DNA from: Dactylorhiza incarnata
Lineage: Eukaryota > Streptophyta > Magnoliopsida > Asparagales > Orchidaceae
Direction of reading: 5' to 3'
Assembly (NCBI GenBank): GCA_033032865.1
Contig: JAWHQI010000099.1
Span: 7,414,501 to 7,478,500, forward strand
Length of the DNA: 64,000 nucleotides
In this document: positions 12,101 to 23,200 of the stretch, in pieces
How positions within the stretch are numbered: the stretch's first letter is position 1
How the letters are laid out: each line of letters begins with the position of its first letter
The notes under the pieces: model-generated
Told to the model about the DNA's origin: nothing
What the model saw: the letters and a program-made list of their open reading frames with translations, nothing else
Database searches by the model: none
Position numbers and translations under genes: made by a program

Positions 12101-13731
12101 GTCGCACATATGGTCAACATGTGCAACTGACCATGTGGCGCCCTCACGGTATCATGCTTCTGCTGCTTCATCCATGTGTCGGCCTTGGTTTGAGAGCCCC
12201 GCAATATAATTTTTTTTCCCCGGCAAGTAAACTCCATCCTCAAATTCAGAAAATCCCATTGTAACACGCCTAAGGTGACGAGCCATTGTACGCCCAGTAC
12301 CATTTCACATCTGCCCAATGGTAACACAAGCATCTCTGAAGTAAAAAGTACTCCTTGCAAGCGCCATGTGAAGGACGCCACTTTATATGAGCTGTAAATG
12401 AATTTACCGTTGGCCACTGCCACATGAAATTCCGGGATTGGAGTCAGTTCGCATTGCAGTCTTTCCGCCGTTTTGCTGTCCAAAAAATTATGCGTGCTAC
12501 CAGAATCTACCAATACATGGATGGGCTGTCCCTCATATGAGGCGGTGACACGCATAGTGTAGAAATGGGAGGCGCCGGTTAAGGCAAGGGAGGAGACCTG
12601 AGGGGTGTCCTGCTGTCCCTCATGGTCGGGTAGTAGGCCCAGGTCCAGATTCTCCTCAATTAACTCGCTATCCTCCTCGATGGCGTCTGGGATGAGTTCC
12701 AATGCGTAGGAATGTCTTCGGTTGGGGCAATGGTGGCCTGGAACGTATTTTGCATCACACCAAAAGCACAACCCGCGGTTGCGTTTTTCATCCAATTCCG
12801 CCGAGGTGAAGCGTTGGCCGTTCCTTGGTGCTGGTGTCCGGTTGGGCTGCACAGTTGGGCTGGGAGTAGTATTAGACCGGGCAAATCCTTGTCGTAGGGG
12901 AGGCGGGTTGCTGCTGCTACCGATGGAGCGGTAGCCCCGGGCGCCTGTGTCGGTTGATGCGTGGCTCCCCTGGTGTTGGCGTAGGAGTTGCTTGTGCTCC
13001 TGAAGCCTAGCGAGTGAGGCCACTTCAGACAGCGACTTCGGTTGGAACATGCGAATTGAGTAGCCGATTTCATCCTTCAATCCCGCGAGGCAAAAACTGA
13101 TGGCATGGTCTTCAGATATTTTTGCCCGGTGGCGTAACTCCTCGAATTCTTCCAAATACTGTTGGACGGAGCCGGTTTGGCGGAGGTTTTTCAACTCAAA
13201 CATTGGATCATCAAAGAGAAGGGCGCCGAATCTGTTGGAAAGAGCAGTGCTGTATTCTTCCCAAGTCGGCCCTTGGGGAGAGAGGCGTGCGCTCATGAAG
13301 GCTTGGTGCCAAGAGAGGGATTTCCCCTCCAAATGCATCGATGCGAGGCGAACCTTGAGATCAGCGGCCGTGCCGTCAATTTCGAAGAATTGGGCACAGC
13401 GGAACACCCATTCGTGGAGGCCGTCACCGTTGAAGCGAGGAAACTCAATGTGTGGCATGCGGGTGGCTAACGGCAGAGGGGAGATAGCGGGTACCGGTGA
13501 TGGCGAAACTGCTGAAGAGGAACCGCGACCGCCCAGATCGGGGCCGTGCTCGCTGCGGACGGCGGAGAGCAGCTCCCGGACCTCGTCCATGGTCCGGCTT
13601 TGGTGGTCGGTCAACTTCTGGAGCTGCGCTTGCATGGCGTCCTGATGGCGGTGAAGCACCGCTTGGTCCTCTCGGAGGGCTGCTACTTCGTTGGAAAGTT
13701 CTTGCGATCGAGTTGCGTCAGCCGGCGCCAT
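9175..13731 (-). pseudogene. Chromovirus gag-pol polyprotein, broken by four stop codons
   Basis: The start is taken at the ATG at 13731 ([10 protein letters not shown]...); an upstream in-frame ATG at 13968 lies inside the LTR and is unlikely. One frame of about 1,518 codons holds: gag core; zinc knuckle of the CFWC...GHHC type; aspartic protease with VLVDSGS (DSG codons about 12500-12507); reverse transcriptase with FFDD (about 11422-11433); RNase H with KTDQRSLKFLLDQK; integrase with its zinc-binding CPVCQQCK region and catalytic DISLDF, SDRDAIF and DGQTEVVN blocks; and a chromodomain-like end (LLVQWLNGSVEEATWEDLE). Stops interrupt at 11344-11346, 10942-10944, 10705-10707 and 10354-10356, all in the same frame and without any frameshift. 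At least three are explicable as single C-to-T changes. It is probably inactive in cis. Confidence 0.9.
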
Positions 13732-13744
13732 CGTCCACGCCCAG

Positions 13745-13762
13745 TCGAAAGCTCTGATACCT
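13745..13762 (-). other. Primer-binding site (initiator tRNA-Met) of the chromovirus
   Basis: On the minus strand, directly after the 5' LTR, the sequence reads 'aaggtatcagagctttcg'. GGTATCAGAGC complements the 3' end of plant initiator tRNA-Met. Confidence 0.8.
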
Positions 13763-13763
13763 T

Positions 13764-14096
13764 TGTTAGGTAAGTTCCTGCAACTGAGGATATACCCAGG
13801 AAAACTCCAATGGCAATACAACCACACCAAGAAGGGGAATGCTTCACTAGAAAATTCCCAAACAAGATACAAAGAGATCTCACCTAAGGGGGCAGCCCCC
13901 TGAAGGATTGATCGGTTGGGGAAGGGGAAGTCTCCCGGTTCTACCCAGTTAAGAGCAGCAGCCAACATACAACATCATCCAAAACATAACAAAAACCCTA
14001 AACCCACAAGGCCATTTATACTATATGGCCAATTACAACAATACCCTCTCATAATAATAATAATAATAATAATAACTTAAGTAACGGTTCACATCA
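13764..14096 (-). repeat. 5' LTR of the chromovirus
   Basis: TGTTAGG...ACATCA on the plus strand, 333 bp. Its outer end lies 22 bp upstream of the kinase exon-1 ATG at 14119. Its own promoter would fire leftwards, away from the kinase. Confidence 0.9.
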
Positions 14097-14118
14097 GGGG
14101 GGAGCTGGCAGTCCGAAA

Positions 14119-14266
14119 ATGAGCTGTTTTTATTGTTTCTCTTCTGACGGGAGAAAGCCCTCGAAAAAGTATGATCGGAGGAGAGCTCCACCTCCGGCAC
14201 GGGCGCCTGCACGGGCGCCACTTCCTCGATTTTTGAATCCAGAGGGTGAATATGTTTCCAAGCACG
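14119..14266 (+). CDS. Kinase exon 1 (proximal copy)
   Basis: ATG to donor g|gtgagg. It encodes [10 protein letters not shown], a basic hinge, Pro/Ala-rich repeats and ...EGEYVSKHG. It ends in phase 1, which fits the acceptor at 17478. The preceding 22 bp (ggggggagctggcagtccgaaa with the ATG) are all that separate it from the chromovirus LTR, so its native promoter lies 5.3 kb away. Confidence 0.85.
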
Positions 14267-17200
14267 GTGAGGTGCTTCTTTCTTCCCCCTCATCTCTAAC
14301 CCTTTGGCCAATGCATGCAAATTTTCATCCATTAATGAATGATATATGTTGAATTTGCAGTTATCAGAATATAAATCCAAGTAAGAATATTAATTTTGAA
14401 GGTTATTGATCTCTTGGAAGGAATTAAATTGGATAATCGTAACCTTCACTCAAGCTTCATATTAGAGAATATCAAATGAATGCAATTGAAAATGCCCTAG
14501 AAACAATCAATTTTTTTTTGAACATTGTGATTCCAAATCCTATTCATTCGGTTTGATGGATAATGATTTTGTTATGAATTCCAGATTCATTTGGCATGTT
14601 TGGGTTGCGATATTTGTTACTAATTATATGTATGTAAGACAAATTCTTATTTTGAGGACTTTTTGATGCTTAGAATTCATGTGGATTTCAATTTACATAT
14701 AATCAAATAGTGGGATCTACCAAATTACAACATTTTGTAATATATTGTTGTTGAGCCCGGTGAATATACTCAGTTCTTTTGATACGCCTTAGATATTTTG
14801 TTATTTACTATAATTGTAGTCATAGACTTCGGTTGTGTTTGGGGCGGCAATAGTGGCAGAAAAAGCAGCGTGGGAAACCAGTTGTGGCATTTGAGCTGTC
14901 CATAAAACTGTCTTGAAAAGTTGTAGACCGTTTAGAAAATCTCCATTTTAAGAGCTTTTCAAAAAAGTGTTTGCATTTTTCTGTTTGGAAGAATAACTTT
15001 ATAATAACTGTTCTTTAGCTTTTTAATAATAAAAATGTGTAACCGGAGGCACACAGATCGCGGTAGATAAGAAATCTTCATTTTTGGCATTCTTCATTTT
15101 AGGCAACACTTACTGCGCCGCGCTAGATTCTTTCCATTTTTGCCTCCTTGCTCCAGCTAGTCCTTGCTTTAAATCATTTTGCCACCTGTCCCTCAGTCTC
15201 CAGGGCTACCGCCAATGGTAGGTGTAATCGTCGTGCGCTAGCTCACAAAGATGAGCTTCATTGTCCGTCTTTTATCCTTATTCACTGCATGCTTGTACCC
15301 GTACGACTTGCACATTATAAACACACAAAAGACTGGATTAAATACATAACTACATTTGTTATTCTCAAACTAAGAGATGCGGAACACCTATTCCAACAGT
15401 ATTAACTGAAAAGAACACAAGATACAATCTGGAGCAAGCTCTGGCTAAGCTCAAGGAGGTTGGGTCCTCCAAGAATCTTCTCTCCAAAATGAGAGGCCAA
15501 AAGAACTAATACATCCAAGATAATTAAGAACAACACACATACTCCTCCCCCTTAATAATTAATTAATACTAACCATTTTATTAATAATACATCCATGATA
15601 AGAACAACTCAAATACCCCTCCCCCATATATAGATGAAGGAGGGCACACATAATGAGAAAGTACAACTAATATTAATTAATATAATTAATTAAATCAATA
15701 TCAATTAGTAGTAATTAATAAATATTAACCAATTAATTAATAATAATTAATTAATACTAACTATTTTATTCCGCCGTGAATGTACCAAGAAGGCTTCCAT
15801 ATGCAAGCTTCGGCGGTCCAAATGAGGAAGGATTGCTTGGGTGAATGCATGTGCGTAACACATCATCGCCCTTGAAAATCGATTGCCTTCAAGATCGAGC
15901 CTCCAATATTTCAAGCTTTGCAAGCAAGGCGCGTACCTTTGGGAGGTTGTCAATGGAAGCAAAGTGATGAAATTGTAGGCATAAGATGCAACTATTACCT
16001 TGAGTTTTGTGGTGATGAAGCTCTTTATGCCTACAAATGTAGAGGGAACTCCAAGCAATACACTATTTATGGATCCAAAGAAATGTTGACTTGACGAAAA
16101 ATTATCAAGGAGAAGGGAGCTCTCATTCAGGAGGGGCTTCAGAGAGTCATAAAAATAGAAAAATGTTTGAAGGAAAGTGCTACAATTGTGGGAAGTAAAT
16201 TCATATGACAGTTTGTTGGTCCAAGTCAAGGTCCATCGAGAGCAACTTTGCTATTTCTAATAGAAAGGAGAAAATTGAAGCTTATTGGAATGCTGAAGCA
16301 TTATTTGTTCTATAAGAGGAGTTAGCACTTAAAGCAATGGCATCTAAAGATATTGGTTATGAGAAGGATTGGATGGTTCATCTGGGATGCTCAAATCATG
16401 AGCAATGATACAGATGTGTAGACAATTGGACGACAATGATTAACATCATGAGGCTGAAGAAGGAACCATTTTTTACTACGAAGAGTTGATTGATATTGAA
16501 GATGATCAAGGGAGTGTGGAGGAGGCTTTTGAGCAAAAGGAGAAGGTTATGGACATGGTGGAGCATCTATCAGCGGAGTTTGCTAAACTTCAGAAAGGTG
16601 CAGAGTACAAAGGGAAGATTGTTTTTGTCGTGCCTAGAAATGTGAAGCAAAACCTGACTAAGAAGCATGCTCTTTTGAAGGAGGTGAAGATAACAAAGGA
16701 GAAGAAGAAGCAAACAGACTAGAGGATGAAGTGTGGAAGAGTATGTGTGAAGCTAAATTGAACTAAATATCAGGAGAGCCATCTTCAGTTGAAGTTGAAA
16801 GTTCAGAGAAGAGAGTTTATAGTACAATCAATCAGTAAAATCGACGTAAGAGCTCATTTACTGAAGTACTTTACCCTTGACAGGAGAGAACATGAACTCC
16901 CCACCATGTAGAAAGCATAAACTTTAATTAAATCATTAAAGTTTCAACTTCAATACTCGAATGAAAGTAATGTTAGCCTTCGTTTGGCGCGTCTTATTTG
17001 CTCCGTAGAGTTTGGACAAAAATGTCATTGTCATACCAAATATTTTATGCTCAAAACTAATTTCTTTTCTTGGTAACGGTAGTAACATTTGTCATACCAA
17101 ACATACATTCTATGACAATGACGTTTTTGTCCAAACTCACCGGAGCAAATAAGCCGAGCCAAACGAAGCCTTAATCTTGTCAATGTCCAAGAGCTTCAAA

Positions 17201-20200
17201 ATTGATTTCACCTTGAAATTAAATACACAACAATTATGAAGCAAAATAATTATTCATGGATAGAAACATTTGCTTAACATGATGATTTCCCTAGGCTGAT
17301 TAATATTATAGCGTAAAAGAGTAGCTTAGAAACATACGTAAAATGATGCGCCAATCATCTTCATCATCAATATGTCACATTATCCCAACTATTCCAAATA
17401 TTAAGTTGAATTGCTTAGATACTATAATCTTTGTCTAAATCTCTGCTTAAGGCTATACTGTAAATTTTTTTCGTGCAGAAACTGACAAACTTATAGCTGG
17501 AGTCAAAACAGAGACAACGAGAAGAGAGAGCGGCAATCAAAATATCGCGGCACAGACATTCACATTCCGTGAGCTCGCCACTGCCACGAAGAACTTCAGC
17601 CCAGAATGTCTTATTGGTGAAGGAGGATTTGGACGAGTTTATAAGGGCCGTCTCGGAAAAACATGCGAGGTATGTAGATTTATCACAATTGTTAATGTTT
17701 CAACTATTTGAATATTAGAGGAGTTGTTTGTTTCAGTATTTTGAAGATGGGGATATTTTCTGGCTAGTAGCCTATAACACATCCACTGGTGTAGGTTGTG
17801 TCTCCAAAAAATTTAGATGATTGTTTGGGTCGGTGGACGACGCCGCCTGTAATTATTTGCAAGCGTTGTACTGCATGTCGCTGTAGTTTGCTGCCTGCAG
17901 ATTTCTCGCGGCCATTGTGACCGTGTTCCGCCGCATGTGGTTGGGATCCACTAGAAATAAGTCGATTTCCCGTTGGCACGTCCCGTGTAACTCCCGACCG
18001 CAGGACACCCAAACGGCTGTTGCGTCGCACCGACATTCCACTTATTCACATCACCTCAAATCCATCGCGCCAAACCTTTACTAATAACTTGGGCATTATA
18101 TTGATGATCCGTGTTGAGATGTTTTGAATCATAATCTTGCTATTTAATTATTTTATCTCTAGTTTCTTGTGGAATTTTGAAAATTTTACTTGTATTGTAG
18201 CTCCAGAATAGCATATCAACTCTACTAGATATAAGATTTGGTCAGTACCACAAATATAGCTGCCTATCTTTCACCACAACATTTTTGACTTTTACAAGGA
18301 ACACTTGAAAAATATTGTCTAAAATTGTTGTTACTTGTTTGCAACATTTACAAACTGCTCTTTAATCTATGTTTAAACAATATTTTATAAATGTTGCAAA
18401 TTAAAGTGTTGATAAAAATAAAAAATATGATAGTGTTTGTTTGTCTTTAAAACCCCAAATTTCTTCGTCATGAACACAAACCAAAGATCATGATCTGTCA
18501 TGAAATGTTCGTCTTTTTTGTCTTGCTTCAGATTGTGGCGGTTAAGCAGCTGGATAGGAATGGCATGCAAGGCAACAGAGAATTCTTTGTGGAGGTCCTC
18601 ATGCTCAGTCTCCTCCACCATGAACACCTTGTCAACCTTGGTGGCTACTGTGCAGATGGAGATCAAAGGCTTCTGGTTTATGAGTACATGGCTCTTGGTT
18701 CCTTGGAGGACCACCTGCTTGGTGAATATATGCCCTCAATAACCCAAACATTCAGCTAAACTTCCAAGCTAGCTAAACTGTGTGATTCATGGCTGAACTT
18801 TTGACTGCAGAGATATCGCCCGGCCAAACTCCGCTCAGTTGGTACACGAGAATGAAGATATCATCCGGCACGGCAAAAGGACTCGAGTATTTGCACGAGA
18901 AAGCCAACCCTCCCGTAATCTACCGCGACCTCAAATCCTCCAACATCCTACTCGACGAGAATTACAAGCCGAAGCTCTCCGATTTTGGCTTCGCTAAACT
19001 CGGCTCCCTCGACGAGAACGAGAATGTGTCGTCGAGAGTGATGGGCACGTACGGATACTGCGCGCCGGAGTATGCCCGGTCCGGCCAGCTCACGGTGAAG
19101 TCCGATGTGTATAGTTTTGGAGTGGTGCTTCTGGAGCTCATCACAGGGAGAAGAGTCATCGACACAATGAGGCCAGCTAATGAGCAGAATCTTGTTGCAT
19201 GGGTACGTATGGTTAAAATATTACATATACATGAACTTTTCCTCTAAGATTGCTAGATTACAGATTGCACCTTGTTGGAGTTTGAGCTGTGTTGACTTGG
19301 TCAACACGTTTTGTTTAATAGGTTTTATTATTATGAATTTTAAAATGTATAGGTGGAGGAGAGAGAGAACCAGCATTTATTGCGGAGAGAGAAGTTGGTG
19401 TTTTTTTCTTTTGACTATAAATAGGCCCCCACTTGTAGTTTTATTTTAAGAAGGTTGAATAGAAAGTTTTAAGAAGTATTTTTTCTCCTTCCTGTGAACT
19501 GTGAACAGGAGCTAGAGAGAGAGAATAAAGTGAGTGGAGGAGTTGTAAAGTTTCTGAAACTTGGAGTGGCGAGAGAGGGAGAATTTATTAGAGAGAGAAA
19601 AGCTTCCTATTAATATTCCCGCGGGAATAGGAAGTCGCCTATTCTCTCGCAAGCAGCCAGTTCGCACTCGCGTGGAGAACTCGCCCGCCAACTTGAATCG
19701 ACTCGCCAGCCCGTGGACTTGGAGGAGAAGGAGTCGCCAGCCCGCGATCGCTAGGTGCAGCCCGCACTCGCGGTCGACGTTCGTCGAGCTCGCACAAGAG
19801 CCGGTCGACGATCGTTGAGCTCGCTGGGAAACTGTCTCGCGATCGTCGAGCTCGCTGCAGTTTTCGTGGAGCTCGCAGCACTCAACTCGCGTGTTAGTAT
19901 CGCAGTGGGGATCCCGTGTGGTTGAGGCTGGAGGTGCTCGTGAGTAGTGGTGGTGTATCACGCCGGTGTGAAGTGCTCGCAGGAGGTGTTGCTTGCCGGT
20001 CCAGCTCGCGTGAACTGTGTCTCGTCGAGGAATTGGAGGAGCTCGCCGGTGGTGTTGCTCGCGGTGTACTCGCGGGGTAGTGCTCGCCAAGTGAAGAGTT
20101 GCGTGAGAAGAGCGGTCGCGTGACCCATATAACGCTTCCAACAAGTGGTATCAAAGCGAGGTTCCAAACCTTTGCGGTGACTCGGAAGGTTTGAGGAGTA

Positions 20201-23200
20201 GAAGTGATGGAGACGGGTGGAGCTATGCCGGGGCAAGTCCCCAAGTTGACGAAGACAAATTATGGGAATTGGAGCATACAGATGCGAGTGATACTCGCCT
20301 CTAAAGAACTATGAGATATAGTTGAGAATGGTTATGAGGAGCGAACTGCTGCAGCACAGACGGCGTTGACTAACGCCCAGAAGACAACACTTAGAGAAAC
20401 AAGGAAGGCAGACAAGAAGGCTCTCTTCTTATTGTATCAAGGGGTTGACGAAGCAACCTTTGAGATGATCTCAGACGCGAAGACTTCCAAGGAGGCATGG
20501 AAGGTGTTGTAACGCTCCATGCAGGGGGTAGACAAAGCAAAGAAGGTGAAGCTACAGTCCCTCCGTGCGGAATATGAAGTAACAAAGATGCAGAGCACCG
20601 AGAAGGTCGGTGACTAAGTGACCCGTCTGCGGACGCTCACAAATGAGATGAAGCGCAATGGGGAGACGATCGATGATGTGAGCTTTATGGAGAAGCTGCT
20701 AAGATCTATGTCCAAGAAGTTCCGTCATATTGTGGTGGCGATCGAAGAGTCGAAGGACCTCACAGAGATGGCCGTTGACGAGCTTGTAGGCTCTTTACAG
20801 GATCATGAGTATAGGATGTTGCAGGATGATGAAAAAGTGAGTGGCTTGGGAAAAGCACTCCAGACCCAGTTGAACTTTGGGGAAAGCTCAGGAAGAGAAG
20901 GCGGGCAGCGTGGCCGAGGTCTCCAAGGTAGAGGTAGAAGTAAAAGAGGAGGTAGAGACCAAGGGAGAAACCAAAATTTCCAGAGAGAGGCGGAGCGACC
21001 TCAAGGAGGTTGGCAAGAAGGAAGAGGAAGATGAAGAGGCCGAGGAAGAGGCCGAGGAGATATGTCTCAAATCCAATGTTACAACTGTAACAAGTTCGGG
21101 CATATGAGCTATGACTGTTGGGCTCCGTGGAAAAGAGAAGAGGCAAACCATTATGCCGAGGCTAGGGACAACGGGAACAACGCTGGTGCTGGAGATCCGA
21201 TGATGTTCCTAACCTACCGAGGAGCGGAGGAAGGAAGAAATGAAGTATGGTACCTGGACACAGGAGCGAGCAACCACATGTGTGGAGATAGGGAGATGTT
21301 CACTAACCTGGAACCCAGTGGGGTGAGGTTAGCTTCGGGGATGCGTCAAAGATCTCGCTGGAAGGAAAAGGTTTGGTGGTTGCGAAGCTGAATGGAGAGA
21401 AGGTGCATCTGAACGATGTGTTCTATGTGCCAGGCTTGATGACTAACATCTAAAGCCTTGAGCAGTTGGTGGAGTAAGGCTACTGCGTCCAGTTGAAGGA
21501 TGAGTCTCTAGCAATGAAGAACCATCAAGGGAAAGAAGTGGTGAAGGTGAAGATGACGGCGAACCGTCTCTTTACACTAAAGATGGATACTCAGGAGACG
21601 GCATGTCTCGCGAGGATGGAGGAAGAAGAGGAAGCATGGCCGTGGCACCATCGGATGGGCCACTTGGGGTTCACAGGCTTGAAGTTGCTATCCCACTCCA
21701 GGATGGTGGAGGATCTACCTATGATCTCACCTCCGGAGAAGGTCTGTGAGGCGTGCACGAAGGGGAAGCAGAAGAGGCAAACGTTTGAAGGAGGGAAGTC
21801 TCAGTGAGCAAGGAGACAGCTTGAACTGGTTCACTCGGACATCGCGGGTCCGTTTGAGACCACCTCAGTTGGCGGAAGCAAGTACTACGTCACCTTCACG
21901 GATGACTTCAGTCGGAAGTGTTGGGTGTATTTCTTGAAGGAAAAATCTGAGGCCCTTGACAAGTCCAAGAAGTTCAAGGCGTTGACGGAGAAGGAGAGTG
22001 GTCAGCCACTGAAGGTGCTGAGGACCGATAGAGGTGGGGAGTACACCTCTAGATTGTTTGATGAGTTCTGCAAGGAGAACGAGATTTCTCATCAGTTGAC
22101 TGCTGCATACTCACCTCAGCAGAACGGAGTGGCGGAAAGAAAGAACTTGACCATCATGAACATGGCGAGAAGTATGGTGAAGGGCAAGGGGTTGCCGAAG
22201 ATGTTCTGGGCGGAGGCAGTGCAGTGTGCGGTGTATCTACTGAACAGATGCCCCACGAAGAGTGTGAAGCTCATGACCCCGTTCGAGGCTTGGAGTGGCT
22301 GGAAGCCAAGTGTGAAGCACTTGAGGGTCTTTGGGTGTGTAGCTCATGCTCACGTCCCGGACCATGGGAGGAAGAAGCTCGATGATAGGAGCGAGAAGTG
22401 CATCTTTGTGGGCTACGCTCCGGAGAACAAGGCTTATAAGTTATACAACCCGGTGACGGAGAAGGCCATAATCTCAAGAGATGTGGTGTTTGAAGAAGAT
22501 AGCTGCTGGATCTGGGATGAGGAGACAAGGAGCAAGAAGGGGATATTCTTTGAAGATGAGGAGGTAGGTGGTCATGAAGCAGGAGCTGAGGATGGTGGGG
22601 ATGAGCCACCATCACCACCTAGCGGACATTCAGGGGGAGCTTGCACTCCCAACTCAAGTGGAGGAAGTACTAGTGGAGCAAGCACTAGTGGAAGCAAGGA
22701 TGATCGTCCTCAACCTAGGATGAGAAGGATGGAGGAGATCTACGAGGCGACGACACCAACACTTAATAATTTTTCTTTGTATTGTTTGTTGGCAGATTGC
22801 GAGCCGCACTCCTATGACGAAGCAGCCCAGGAGAAATCTTGGAGAATGGCGATGGATGCTGAGATGGCTTCCATAAAGAAGAATGAAACTTGGAGGCTGG
22901 TCGATCCACCCACGGGCCACAAACCCCTCGGGGTGAAGTGGGTCTACAAGGTGAAGAAGAACAAGGATGGAGCTGTGGAGAAGCACAAGGCTAGGCTCGT
23001 CGTGAAGGGCTACAGGCAAGTCCAAGGAGTGGACCACGACGAGGTCTATGCACCAGTGGCGAGGATTGACACCATCAGATTGATCATCATACTGGCAGCT
23101 CACTATGGGTGGAAGATCATGCAGATGGATGCAGTGGCAGCATACCTGAACGACTACCTGGAGGAGGATGTGTACATCGAGCAGCCTTCGAGGTATGTTG

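Larger units (their letters stand above)
8819..14096 (-). mobile_element. Ty3/gypsy chromovirus, Reina-like, 5.28 kb, minus strand
   Basis: Complete layout: LTRs of 327 and 333 bp, a PBS matching initiator tRNA-Met next to the right LTR, one gag-pol reading frame with protease, reverse transcriptase, RNase H, integrase and a C-terminal chromodomain-like segment, and a PPT next to the left LTR. Short LTRs and small overall size with a chromodomain fit the Reina clade; this is an inference from layout. The LTRs differ by about five substitutions plus an (ATA)n length change, so the insertion looks fairly recent. It splits copy B of the duplication 22 bp before the kinase ATG and lies antisense to the kinase. 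Four in-frame nonsense codons make it non-autonomous now. Confidence 0.9.
7736..15040 (+). repeat. Segmental duplication, proximal copy B, split by a retrotransposon
   Basis: Homology to 4196-6099 runs from 7736 to the G tract at 8798-8818 and resumes at 14097 until 15040. The 5.28-kb interval 8819-14096 is a chromovirus insertion. Without it, copy B is about 2.0 kb against 1.9 kb for copy A. The left part is upstream DNA; the right part holds exon 1 of the kinase. Confidence 0.85.
14267..17478 (+). other. Kinase intron 1 (3.2 kb)
   Basis: Donor gtgagg at 14267 and acceptor 'tttttttcgtgcag' ending at 17478. The intron holds the truncated MITE end of copy B, a chromovirus LTR fragment, broken copia gag sequence and a PIF-type MITE. 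Between 15041 and 15394 I see nothing recognisable. Confidence 0.75.

Noticed and set aside
9665..13903. Plus-strand ORFs (for example 13100-13645, 181 codons)
   Set aside because: Shadows of the minus-strand chromovirus gag-pol. No independent motif.
4196..15040. Two complete tandem kinase genes
   Set aside because: Only exon 1 and upstream DNA are duplicated. No second copy of exons 2-5 exists between 6.1 and 14.1 kb.
15747..16229. Minus-strand ORF of 160 codons
   Set aside because: It runs antisense over the copia gag remnant and across the LTR fragment boundary. No recognisable domain.
19512..20244. Antisense ORFs up to 210 codons (and counterparts at 24702-25275)
   Set aside because: They lie inside the copia LTRs, opposite to the element, and result from GC-rich, stop-poor sequence. 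Both LTRs show them with indels that break the frames.
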